Below, one piece after another: positions 36,326-47,700 of a DNA stretch of 64,000 nt. The DNA is taken from contig NC_134282.1 of assembly GCF_949628215.1 (NCBI RefSeq), positions 7,959,223 to 8,023,222 of the forward strand, given 5' to 3'. The notes below the pieces were generated by a model. That model ran no database searches. It had not been told where the DNA came from and saw only the letters and a program-made list of their open reading frames with translations. The position numbers and the translations under genes are program-made. How positions within the stretch are numbered: the stretch's first letter is position 1; every line of letters starts with the position of its first letter. This DNA comes from Phalacrocorax aristotelis (lineage: Eukaryota; Chordata; Aves; Suliformes; Phalacrocoracidae).

Positions 36326-37477
36326 TCCGGGCACTGGTGGGCTGTGTTCCCCTTCCTCACCCCCTACCAGCTGCTAGCTGCTGGAGCTGTACAAAAACCT
36401 GTGACCCTACCACCTGCGGAAGGGCGACTGTAGGTGCCAGGTAAGTAAATGTAATAGCGGCAAGCTACTGGAAAATATTTAGGGGATGGTTTTGCCTTGA
36501 ATCAAGATGTGTTGCTGCAATATATAATGGTACCAAGGAGGAAGCTGAAGCAATTGTAAACTTACAGTATTAAAATTGATCCCTTCCTTTCAGGGGGAGG
36601 ACTTAATTCTGCAGCTATCAATAAGTAATGGTCCTGCAGCTGCAGGAAGAGCTTGTTTAACTTAAGGACAGAGCAGGAGCTGGAGAGGAAAAATCTAATT
36701 TCATAACAATGAGTAACAACCTGGCCCGTGCTCAGGCGAAGCTGGCAATGGGATTCCAAGGCGAGCTGTTTAGCAGGGGCATGAGGGACACATATGAATA
36801 AGGAGAAGTGCCAGGCTTTGGAAGGCTGACCAGATGCTGCCTCTGCAATTTGAACACGGCCAATTCCATGCTTAAGCTAATTGCAAAGGGATCACATGCA
36901 AAGTATGTGACTCGTTTGTCATTTGAATGAAAACATCTCAATTTCCTGACAAAGGGGATTTAACTGTACAGTGTAACGTACTGTCCTAACCTAACAATTA
37001 CAGCCCACATTTTAAGTTTGGCACAGGGTACTCCCACAAATTCCTGTATGAATATGTGAATAGCTACTCTTTGAATACACTCAAACAAATTCTCTTGCTT
37101 TGCATACATTTTAATGATCCCATACATGGCTGGAACACATGCACTGTTGTACTGGGACCGTGTACGGCCAACTGAAAACAGCAAGTACAATTGATTGCTG
37201 ATTGAGCTTTCCTTAAAGCTCAGTGGACATGAGTCCACTGAGGAGGTAAACAATCAACTCAAGCACTGAAAATCCTGCAGCCTTGTGTCTTAGTGTAGTC
37301 ATGGCTGGCTTGGGCAGAAAAATATCTTGGACCACAATGTGGACTATTTGGGAGCGTTTACATCAGGTTTTTTTATGTCTCCTTGTTGTTTTCTGGAAGC
37401 ATTCTGGTAAATACATTAGTTACTCAAATAATACCCAAAAATCAAATGTGTAGACTGTTCTAAATAATAGTAGCAGT

Positions 37478-37523
<46 letters not shown>

Positions 37524-38204
37524 ATAATAATAATAATAGTCATTATTAACTCTGTGCTGCATAATCTGCTTCTGAAAACCCTTGTCAAATCTGCCGAGGG
37601 AGAAAGAAGAGTTGGCTCTTCTCCTCATCTCACTCCTTAGACAAACTACTACCCTCCATGTATTTGGTACAGGTACTGTGTTGATATGATTTCTCCCCAT
37701 TTGTAAAATTGGGTAGTTTCTTGTGGAGGTGGCATTGCTTATTCCCCGCCTGACGGTTGGGACAGATGTGGGGTTTGGGGGATGTATCTGCAATCGCGGG
37801 GGAGTCATAGGAGGGTGAAAATGCTCTGGATGGCTCTGGGTGGCTGCGTTCACGGTGCCCCACCTGACTGGCTCAAGCAGAGCCTGATTTTTAGGTGACA
37901 AGTGCCTGGCACCCTAGGAGAAATCTGAAGGCATCTTGGACTCTGCATCCTGAGTCCTCTGTGGAGGCTTGGATGGCTGCCCGCAGCGGTTTCCACCAGT
38001 GCACCTCAGCAATGGGGCACTCACGTATCTCCTCTCGGAGTGGAGAGGCAGGAAATCCCTGTGGTGCTGCCTGCAAGAATTTATCCCAGGGTTCAGTTAA
38101 GAGTTCAGCTTTCTCCTTCTGTGGCACGGACCAGCTTATTGAGTGCCATTAAAGCTACCTGTAAATTGCTATCAGTTCTGTCCCTCTCCTTGAAAGAAAG
38201 ATTA
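36326..38204. other. Intergenic region with one trinucleotide repeat
   Basis: No gene was recognised. The only clear feature is the composite trinucleotide repeat at 37465-37545. Confidence 0.45.
37465..37545. repeat. Composite trinucleotide repeat (TAG)n(CAG)11(TAG)n(TAA)n
   Basis: Eleven uninterrupted CAG units (37480-37512) are flanked by TAG and TAA triplets. The translated Cys/Tyr run on the minus strand is an artefact of it. Confidence 0.95.
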
Positions 38205-38209
38205 TTTAT

Positions 38210-39907
38210 TGTCATGGTTTTAGCTGGGCTGGAGTTAATTTTCTTCACTGTAGCTGGTTGTTGCATTAATGGTAGGAGTCTGAGGTTTGGCTAGGGAGAG
38301 ACCCTACCGTTGAGTCATGAGGTTCAGACAGGACCCCCTTGCTTTCTAAACTCCTCCTCTGAGAAGAGTCTAGGTGCGGCTAAGTCCAGTCTTAGTCTCA
38401 GACTTGGTCAACGGTTTATTTTCTAAGGGTTGTAGGAGCAACCACTCATCAGAGTATCTGTTGTAACTAATTTGGCAGCTGCCCAGGCTGGTTGCATTCA
38501 ATGAGAACGACCACGGCTGGGTTAATGAATAGTACAATTTATTAAAGCAACAGGTAACAGGTTCTTTGAATTACCGGTGATAAGATTGCTGGTTACAAGA
38601 CACATATAAATGCCAAAGATATGAGCACACTGCTAGGCTACAAGCATGCAAAACAAATATGAAGTGACTCTAATATGAAGCAAAGCAACTCTAATACATT
38701 AGGGTTTTAAAGTGACTCTATAGAGGTTTCCAGTCTTACCCAAAGGTGTCCCAGTGGGGGGGGAAGAGAGGCTCAGCCCGTCGACTGCTCCCAGAAGTTG
38801 GAGTGATACGCGATGGTATCTTCCCTAACACCCTCTTCACACCATTTTTTATCTTTCAGGTGGAGCTTGAGTGACTCTAGTCATACATACCTTTATTATG
38901 ATTGATGTAAAATTTCCTTGCTTTACTTTTAAAAGTAGACTAGAAATTCAAAGCGCATGCCCAGTGAGGGGTAGTTGCACCTTAGAGGTAGGTAACTTTT
39001 GGGATGGAGATCTGTTTTGGTATTATAATGAGCAAAGTTCACCAAAAGAACAGCGTTTTGTCAAAAGTATGATGGACTGTTGGCCCAGGGTAGCAAATAT
39101 GCAGCGTACCAGCTCCATGGTACCTCGAGGTCCCATTCATCATAGAGCCTGGCCACGATGCCTCCACACTGCTACGCCCTCCAGACAACACCTCTTAGAG
39201 TCAGGATGCCAAGTTCTCCTGGCATTGCCAACATCTGTGGTTACTAGGGAACTTCTGTGGAATGGATTCCTCTCATATGAGCTGCGCTTCACCCTGACAG
39301 CTTCTTCAATGCTGTACTTTTTCTAAGAACATAAGTTTAATTTCTAAGTCACCTCCAGTGACTATTCCACACTGGTACAGTGCTGTGCTTTGGATTTAGT
39401 ATGAAAATAATGTTGATAACACACTGATGTTTTGGTTGTTGCTAAGTAGTGCTGGTACTAGTCAAGGACTGCTCTGCCGGGTGCACAAGAAGCTGGGAGG
39501 GGGGGGCACGGCCAGGACAGCTGATCCAAACTGGCCAAAGGGATATGCCATACCATATGATGTCACGCCCAGTATGTTAGCTGGGGGGAGCTGGCTAGGG
39601 AGAAGCAGTGATTGCAGCTCAGGGGCTAGCTGCGTCAGTTGGCAGGTGGTGAGCGGCTGCATCACTTCTTTGGTTTTTTCCCCCCTCCCCAGGTTTCATA
39701 TCTCTCTCATTATTTTCCTTTTCTTTATATTATTATTGCTATCATTATTATTATTACTATTAATGATTTATTTTAATTATTAAACTGTTCTTATCTTAAC
39801 CCATGAGTTTTCTTACTTTTGCTTTTCCAATTCTCTCCCCATCCCACTAAGGGAGTGAGTGAGTGTCTGTGTGGGGCTCAGTTGCTGACGGCGGCTGAAG
39901 TACGGCA
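38210..39907 (+). mobile_element. Solo LTR (host of a nested LTR), 5-bp target duplication TTTAT
   Basis: It starts TGTCATGGTTTTAGCTGGG and ends GAAGTACGGCA. The flanks 38205-38209 and 39908-39912 are both TTTAT. Without the inner insertion (38259-39371) the LTR is about 585 bp. Its order of blocks (TGACA-type start, CATATGATGTCACGCCCAGT, ATTAAACTG poly(A) region, CAATTCTCTCCCCATCCCAC) matches the LTR at the left end of the window. No internal retroviral genes accompany it, so it is a solo LTR. Confidence 0.88.
38259..39371 (-). mobile_element. Solo LTR of a second family, inserted into the first
   Basis: 1113 bp that begin TGTTGCATTAATGG and end ACTATTCCACA on +, that is, TG...CA termini on either strand. 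They are flanked by a perfect 5-bp duplication CTGGT (38254-38258 and 39372-39376). Orientation is taken as minus because an AATAAA poly(A) hexamer is present on that strand near 38540. A partial second copy lies at 35797-36325. Confidence 0.85.
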
Positions 39908-39912
39908 TTTAT

Positions 39913-41765
39913 GCCTCAGGAAACTGAATTAAAGCCTTGCTTTACCCCTGCATGACTCCAGTTTACACTGGTAAAGGGTTGCTGATACAAAACTGGAACA
40001 GTATTTGCTGGTGGTGACCCAGGCCCTTGAAGGAAAAGACTTAATTTGAGTATTTTAGACCAAGTGATACAGCTGCTGTGAGACTCCACAATGTGTGCCG
40101 GGTTGGGCCTGCCTTGGGATAATTTATGAATACTTTGTGTGGGCAAAGTTATCAGGACGTTTATTGCATTAATATATTTCTTCACCTCAGTGTAAGGATG
40201 TCTGGAAAAAGTCAGGAACATAATGGTTCAAGACAGCCACCTTAGGAAGCTCTGAGTGGCTGTCAAGGGAAGGGGCGGGGAAAAGCAAAACCACCAGCTC
40301 AAACCCTCTGCATCACAGAGCCATCTTCCGTTTCTCATTTCATTTCTGCCTTGCTTTTTTTTTTTTTTTTCTTATTTACTCTCCATTGTGTCCTATTGTG
40401 GGCACTTATTTTCACTTTCAAACTCTTGTCATTGTTCCACGATCTTTTTCCACCTCCTTTATTTTATTCCAGGCTGGACTTCCCAGCGCCCGGCCTGCCA
40501 GCAGGGTATTGTTTACAAAGGGATTTCCTTCGGCGACTTTGCTGGCATTTTCACCTCTGCCTAAACTGACCCTACCTGTTGCTTTTCCAGGGTTTCACAT
40601 TAAATGTTTTTTTTTTTTTTTATTTGGTCAGGTTTTGATCACAGTTTTACAAACACCCTTTGCAGCCCGAGCATTATAGCTTGTTCCCAAGAGCTCTGAG
40701 CATATATTTTCCCTGGGGCTGTGGGTTTCCAGAATTGTTTGGCAGCACAGGGCTGGCAGGATGTGGCGGCAGCTGGGGGCTCTGGCTGGATGCAGGGGGG
40801 AGAGGGGAAGCGCTGAGGGGGCTCCTGATGCCACATCCAGCTCGTTAATACCCAGCACAGAAAGAGGTGGGAGCTAAGCACTTCAAAGGCACCTGGAACA
40901 GCATTTTGAGACTATGTTTACTTATATACTTACACTTGTTTATAGAACTTATCTTTTTTTTCTCATATGTGCCCTGGGCAGACACACAAAAGGTAACGCA
41001 AGGGGAGGAGGGTGATGCTGAGAGCTGTGCTGGGGCTGGATGGGCTTTTTGTGTAAGAGCTTTAAACAAGTAAGCTTTAAAACAAATATCTGATACATCC
41101 TCTTCCCAAAGGGCTTAGCTTGTCCTGGCACAAATCAAGAAGGCTTTGGGTATTTCCAGCCAGGTGCTCTTGGCTGGGAGGCAGAGGAGCAGTGAGGGGG
41201 GAAGTGAGGGTGTGGAAGGATGTGCAAGGGTTTCCTTGTCCAGAGCCCATCTGGAGGACTGGAAATCCCCGTTCCTGCAGGGCAGTTGGCCCTTGCCTGG
41301 GTGTGGGAGGCTCTCGCAGGGATGTTTTATTGCCCTGCAGAGGTGAGCGCTGTCCGCTGGCACTCACAGGGCAGAGGGCCTGCTGGCTCTGCAAGGTTTG
41401 CAGCAACTCTAGGGGCACCTTAGATGCTCCAGAAGCACTTTACTCCCAAAATGCTTCTGGTGGAGTAGCTTATATTCCCTTTTTCTTTTTTAAAAAAACA
41501 AACAAACAACCCATGTGCTGCTGCAGGTTTGGGCTGGCTTTTTTCTTTCTTTTATTTTTGTTTCTTTTTTTATAAGCAGTTCAGCCAGCATCTCAAAGGC
41601 AGATCCTGACAAGCCGCATGCGAGGGTGGCATGTGGCATTCTGCCGTCCCGAAGTCGCTGGTAGCGACTTTTCGGTGTTAAACCAAAAAGCAGGTTTGTT
41701 TGCCTGGTGTGCAAAATCCCAAACTACACACAGAGTGGAGGTATTTTATATAAGTAATTTTTGTG
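39913..41765. other. Intergenic region, nothing recognised
   Basis: Poly-T tracts at about 40355-40370 and 40607-40620 and short random frames only. Confidence 0.45.
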
Positions 41766-41769
41766 CAAA

Positions 41770-42300
41770 GATTGGTGCTAGGTGGTAACCCACAAAGCTA
41801 GCACTCCGCACCGAGAAACTACAAGGCATTTATATAGTTAAACGTGTCAATCACATCTAATATTCACATGTCTCAGCTAATAATTGGTTAATTTCTTTCT
41901 TGTTTGGATGTAACAGTACAGCTCACTTTTAATTTACCACGCATGGTCATGGATTAAGGGACGTACTAGAGGTGGTGCAGTTCCTGGCCTATGGGTCTGA
42001 TTTTTAGTATTATAATGAGGATATATCCCCTCCTGGGCACTTTGTTTTAGTTCTCATCTACATCCCAATTGTTCTGCTTGACTATATACTTTATCACCCC
42101 GTTCTCAGTGGCTTCTGAGGCAGGATGGTTGCTTTGATCAGTCTCTCAGCTCTCCTCAAGGATATAGTTGTAAAATAAGTGCTTCTCTGTCTCTCAGTTT
42201 CTCTCTCTGGCCCTCAACTTCTGCTTTGCCAGGCTCGCACAGTTCATTGTTATGTCTTTAGCGAACAGTTCCAAAAATTCCATTTTCTTAGGGATATCAA
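41770..42300 (-). mobile_element. Possible ERV LTR, minus orientation
   Basis: On the minus strand a TATA box (CTATATAAATGCC, near 41835) is followed by a short leader resembling retroviral R-U5 (TTTCTCGGTGCGGAGTGCTAGC, then GTTACCACCTAGCACC). Upstream sequence is LTR-like in composition. No clean TG/CA ends or target duplications were found, so the boundaries are approximate and the call is tentative. Confidence 0.35.
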
Positions 42301-42796
42301 TGGTGTTGCCGGCCAGCGGAGCAAGGTGGGTGATGCTGGGCACTGGCAGTCCTCGCGCCCTGCCTGCCCACAGGGCTAGCAAAGGGGAAACGCGAGCAGC
42401 ACAGGCAGCAGCGGCACAGGCAACACTTTCCTACCCCGTGTTTGGTGCCTGGGTTCCCATATGGCACCAGCCGGGAAACTGGTAGCGGTGCCAGCCTGTG
42501 TGCCAGTGTGGCTGTGTCGGGGCACAACCTGCCGTCCCCTGGCAGCGTGGACTCGGTCCCTGCTGCCTCCAGTATGTGAGCCGGCAGCCCTTGTGTCTGG
42601 GCTGGCAGCTTGGTGTATCCAGGCGCTGTGTGTGCACAGAGGTGAGGTATTTTACTGCGTAAAATCACATATAACTATAGACACCATATACCTAGTATGT
42701 ATACACACTATATATTTTTATATTTACACGCACGTATATATATAGTGTGTGTGTATATAATCATGTGTGTATATATATGAATACACACACAACTGA

Positions 42797-43412
42797 GCCA
42801 ACAATGTGCACTCACAGCCAAAAAGGCCAACCATGTCCTGGGCTGCATCAAAAGCAGCGTGACCAGCAGGTCGAGGGAGGGGATTCTGCCCCTCTGCTCT
42901 GCTCTGGTGAGACCCCCCCTGCAGTGCTGCGTCCAGCTCTGGAGCTCCCAACACAAGAAGGACATGGACCTGTTGGAGCGGGTCCAGAAGAGGCCACAAA
43001 AATGCTCCGAGGGCTGGAGCACCTCTGCTACAAGGACAGGCTGAGAGTTGGGGCTGTTCAGCCTGGAGAAGAGAAACCTGCAGGGACACCTTATCGCAGC
43101 CTTTCAGTACCTGAAGGGGGACTATAGGAAGGATGGGGGTAACATCTTTAGCAAGGGGTCATGGCTTTAAACTAAAGGAGGGTAGACTTAGACTGGATAT
43201 AAGGAAAACATATTTTACTATGAAGGTGATGAAACACCAGCCCAGGTTGCCTGGAGAGGTTGCGCCCCCTCCCTGGAAACACCCAAGGCCAGGCTGGACG
43301 GGGCTCTGAGCAGCCTGATCTAGTTGAAGACGTCCCTGCTCACGGCTGGGGGGTTGGGCTAGATGGGCTCTAAAGGTCCCTTCCAACCCACACCATTCCA
43401 TGATTCTATGAT
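42797..43412 (+). mobile_element. CR1 LINE 3' fragment, plus orientation
   Basis: Runs from GCACTCACAGCCAAAAAGG through CTGGAGCTCCCAACACAAGA and GTTGGGCTAGATGGGCTC to CCATTCCATGATTCTATGAT, the standard CR1 3' end. It is about 0.6 kb and its reading frames are broken by stops and frame changes. Confidence 0.93.
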
Positions 43413-43740
43413 ACCTCTATTCTATTCTACTCTATTCTTCTATTCTATTCTAATATATAATACCTAATATGTCCAGTATATCAGTAGTCTATATATATAT
43501 TTACGAAGGTATACCATATATACCTGTATCTATACTGAGAAAGCCCGTGTGTGACACCGACACGTACATGTGTATATATAGGTATGTATCTATATAGGAT
43601 ATATCTAGTACATGAGTATACTAGCGTATCTGGAACACATATATAGCATGCATACATACATATCTATATAGTATATACCCAATATACCAGTATATCTAGT
43701 ACGTGTAGGTACCTGGGGGTGTGTGTATATATAGACGCAT
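43413..43740. repeat. AT-rich TATATA/TCTAGTA simple repeat
   Basis: It begins as (TATTC)n directly at the CR1 tail and becomes a degenerate TATATATAGGTATCTA-type array. A second TG/TA array lies at 42700-42790 just before the CR1. Together they border the CpG island of the gene that follows. Confidence 0.8.
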
Positions 43741-43779
43741 AGCGAAGCGGACACAGCATACATCAGCACGTCGCTGCGC

Positions 43780-44780
43780 GCTGGCTCCGCGGCTGTGCGT
43801 GTCTCGGTAAGTCACGGACGTGCGTGGGCGGACCCTGTACCCCACGCAGCCGGGTTTTGGGGGGGACGACGGCAGCAGGGGCGTGGCCGAAGCCGCGGGG
43901 CGTGGCCGTGGCCAGGGCCGCCCCGGTGCTTGCCCGCGAGCTCCCGCCGCGCCGTTGCGGGCCGTCTCCCGCCGCGATGTCCCGCCGCGGGCAGGTGCCC
44001 GACAGGTGAGCGGGGACTGGGGGACCGGGGGTCTCGGCTGCCCCCCGCGATGCGTCTCCCGCCTCCCGGGGCCCTCCTCAGCGTCCCCGGGACCCCCCCG
44101 GGCCTGCCCCCGCCCCGCTAACCCCCGGTAACAGGCCTTCCCCCTCCCCGCATCCTCCCGATGCCCCCCTGCACCTCCGGACCCGCCCGATGATGCCACC
44201 CTGCGCCCGCAGCCCTTCCCGCCCTGCCTCCTCGCCCTCCCGCCCCCTCCCCATTCCCCCCCGCCCTCCCAGCCCCTCCCCATCCCCTCAGTATCCTTCC
44301 CGCACCGTCCCCATCCCCCAACATCCTCGTGTCTCCTCCATCCCTCGCCTCCCGCCCCCCGGCAGCACACACCCCCACCCCCACTCCCCCCCCGCCGTCC
44401 CGTATCCCCCACCTTGCCATACCCCAGCGTTGGCGCAGAGCCAAGGGGTTCCTTCCTACCCCCCCCCACCCCCCCCAAAAAAAAAAGCCACAGCGGTTTT
44501 GGGGCACAAGGCCCAGCCTTGCACCTGCAGCGGGGTCTCCCCGACACGCCCCCCTGCCCGCCGCCCGGCCCCGCTCATCATCCTCCGGCAGACAAAAGCT
44601 CTGGGAGAGCCGGCCCCGCACCGGCTTCGCACCGCCCCATCCCGCCCCGGGTCCCGCTCCACCGGCCCCGCACCATCCCCGGGCCCCGCTCCCCTCCGGC
44701 GCCCCGCACCGCTCCCGCCGCACCCCGGATGCCGCCATCAGAGGCGGCAGCTGGGGCCGTTTATCGTTTCCCTCTGAAGC
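43780..44780 (+). promoter_or_regulatory. CpG island, presumed promoter of the FIIND-death domain gene
   Basis: About 1 kb of CpG-dense DNA spanning the proposed start codon (43977) and first intron. There is no clear TATA box. Such TATA-less islands usually have spread-out start sites. The long open frames seen on both strands here are a product of base composition. Confidence 0.55.
43977..44005 (+). CDS. FIIND-DD exon 1 (start)
   Basis: ATG in a GCCGCGATGT context (G at -3), encoding MSRRGQVPD, donor ACAG|GTGAGC in phase 2. An in-frame upstream ATG at 43824 would add 51 residues. The shorter start is preferred for its context, but the choice is not certain. Confidence 0.55.
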
Positions 44781-47700
44781 TCTAACGGCCAGCGGGGTCA
44801 CCCCGCTTTGGTTTTGCTTCGGCGGGGGCTGGGAAACAACACCGCGGCCGTGCAGCGCTGGCAGGGCAGGGGATGGAGCTGGCAATGCCCGTCCTCCCCA
44901 TTGTAATTAACTGCGGGCGATAATTTCTTATACTGAGTAGGGCTGTTGGTTTTGTTTGGTTTTTTTTTTTTTTTTCCTCCCCGCTTCTGTCTTCCAGAGC
45001 ATGTTTTTTTAGCTTAGGAGGAGGGAAATATAACTGGGAGGCGGTATAAGCCTGCTGCAGGCAAACTGTATTTAGCAAGCCAGCACTTGGTGGAAAAGCG
45101 GCGCTTGGCTCAGGCGCTGTCTCTGGGGTATATCGAGGCTTTGTCCAAATCTTGCAGATTCTGTGTCATTACATTTTTTTGTTTGCTTGTTTTATACAAT
45201 TTGGAAGCGCAAACCCCATTGCATAATTTCCCATTCAGCCAGCTGTGGAACCCTTACCCAGTTTCTCCTGCATGTCTAACTGGCCACAGCACTGTCTTCT
45301 CTGCGCTTGGCTGACAAACTCTTACAGCTCCAGGTGGTATGGGACCATCCCCATACAGCCACCTACTCTGCTGTGCTTCGCCCAGGACCTGCCTTGCTTG
45401 CATCGCTTCACCTAGTGCCTGAAGCCATATGTTGGGGGATTTATTTTCCTGCCTCTACTGTTACCACCTATTCATTTTTTATTTTTTCATTTTATGTTTG
45501 AGCTGCCCCAGTGTGGCAATGGCCAAGGCTCCGACCCCCGTGGTGATGCCCACTCACCCTGGTAGCACTCCCCTGCTGCCAGGTGCGCCCCAGGGACCTG
45601 GGGCCCAGAGTGGATGGGCTGTGGATGCATGGCAGCGGCTTGGGTTGGTCACAATCGGCCTGCTGAGCAACTGCCGCAGCTTGGCTTCACCATTGCTAGC
45701 GTTCCTCGGTGTCACCCGGGCAGCACCGAAATCCCTCACCTACCTCCAAAGAGTGAGGCAATATTTGATTTTTCCCTGCCCGCATGGTATACAGCTGCTG
45801 GTCCAGCTGGGCGCTGGCAGGGCAGAGGGGCTGGAATATTTGCTCATGCCACCGAAATGATGGAGAGCTGGATGTCACCTGCTGGTTTATGGTAACTGCG
45901 CCCAGGGCAATTCCTTTCCGCAGCAGCAGCTTTTATGGTGGTTATTTGGTGGGGCTGCAAGTAGGATGTTGTAGAGCTCCATGGAAGGGTTTCCAGACCT
46001 GATCTTTATCTGTAAATGACAAAACCCCCACATTTCCCCTTTTCAAGAGCACACGGACACTGAAGGTTGGTCTGAATTTGGCACGGGCCACAAAATTGCC
46101 ACGGGCACAAATGGGAGTCACCTGCCACATCTGAGCCACTGTATTTATATGAGCTTCGAGACTTGCTGAAGAAGACCCTTTGGATTGCTACCAAAGCCAA
46201 CAGGCGCCTGGCATGCAAATTCTGGGTACTTTGCAAAAGGGGCCAGGGTCAAGGACTAGCGCCGGTGGGAGCCGTGCAGGGGAGCCAGGCATCCGCGGCA
46301 GGGCCAGGGCAAGAGCCAGGGCCATGGGTGGTGTTAGGGGAGATTAATTTCTAACCCCCAGCCTCCCATCCTAAGTTACATTATAACCTCTGGTTCCCTG
46401 GCCAAAGCCAGGGAGCAATGCCAGCGGGCAGGAAGGTGGGTAAATGCCTGCTTGTGTGTAGGTGTGGCGAAGGACTGGCAGATCTGCTCATGTGTTTCCC
46501 GTTTTGCCTTCCAGTGGAGCTGAATCCCTTTCTTCAGATGAACAAGGTACGATAAATGGGTTTGTTATGAGAAGTGCCCATCCTGTGGAATGGAAATGGC
46601 AATTTTATAACTGTCATTGTGTCATTGTGTAACTGGCATGGTGTAATGCCTTAGTTTAATGGAAAGGAGTTTTGATTTTTTTATACTGATTTCTAAAGTT
46701 CATATTCCTTTGCTATTTATCCCCTTCCTCTGACCTGCATAGTACAAAAACACCAAGAGAAGAGTTAAATCTTTTTCAAGCTGATATCCCTCAACTGTTT
46801 TTCTCTTGCAGAGGTGGCAGTCAGCGGTGTGGAGGGAGAGGGCTTGGCCGAGGAGCACCCCGCGGGTGAGCACACGTGTGGCTGAGGGCTTTCCCTATGC
46901 GTGGGATGGCATGGCTGGCCGTGCACCCACCATTTCCCTGTGCTGTGATAAAACCCACAGTGTAGGCACTGCTGCAACTCCTCAAGTCACTTGTTTTGCA
47001 ATATTGGTTTCTCTTCAACTTCTAAGAATAATTTATTAAAGCTCTGTAAGGCGCATCCCCATGAGTCATGTCGCTGGTGGGACATGCCAGCTCCCACCTT
47101 CTCCCACCTCACGTGTGTGTCACGGAAAACCATAATTTAGCTGGGTGAACTGGGATGTGCTATGGGTGAAGCTCCAAAATAGTCCCAGGTTGTATAAAAC
47201 ATTAAAATTCAACATCTTGAACATCACACGTACCTTTCAGAAGGGCCTGGGTGATGCCCAAGTCTCCTCTGATGCTGGTATTTGATGCTCCTCCCTGCCT
47301 AAGTATTTTTTCTGCCTTGTTATATTATCTAACTTGCTGACCAAGCTGATGCATTTAAACTTCTAGATGTCACCTTTTACTCACCTGTGGCATTGCTTTA
47401 TTTCATTCTGCCTGTGACTAATGGGGTGTCATTTTGTTAAGGAGAGGACAGTTCCGAAAACAGCTTGAGCAGCAGCTCGGAAGAGGAGTCAGGTGAGCAT
47501 CACGTTGCGATTTATCTATTTTCTCCCTTTTTAAAATGCATGTTCAGTTTAAACCAGCTGCTTTTCATGGGAATAGTCTCAGGGTTATTGTATGAGACTT
47601 TTAGTTCAGTGATTGTATGCTGAAAAGCAGAATGATATTTTGTGAGCCAATGATTTCCTAGCTGCTCTGTTTTGAGCTGAGCAATAACAGAGGAGCAGCA

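Noticed and set aside
37416-37901. 161-codon minus-strand frame with a Tyr/Cys run
   Set aside because: The run is the translated trinucleotide repeat; the rest shows no family features.
42747-43127. 126-codon plus-strand frame
   Set aside because: It lies in the CR1 copy at 42797-43412 and is a broken LINE fragment.
43696-44910. Open frames of 283, 255, 195 and 193 codons around the CpG island
   Set aside because: Low-complexity Gly/Pro/Arg content on both strands, with no domain. Only the short frame starting at 43977 joins to downstream exons.
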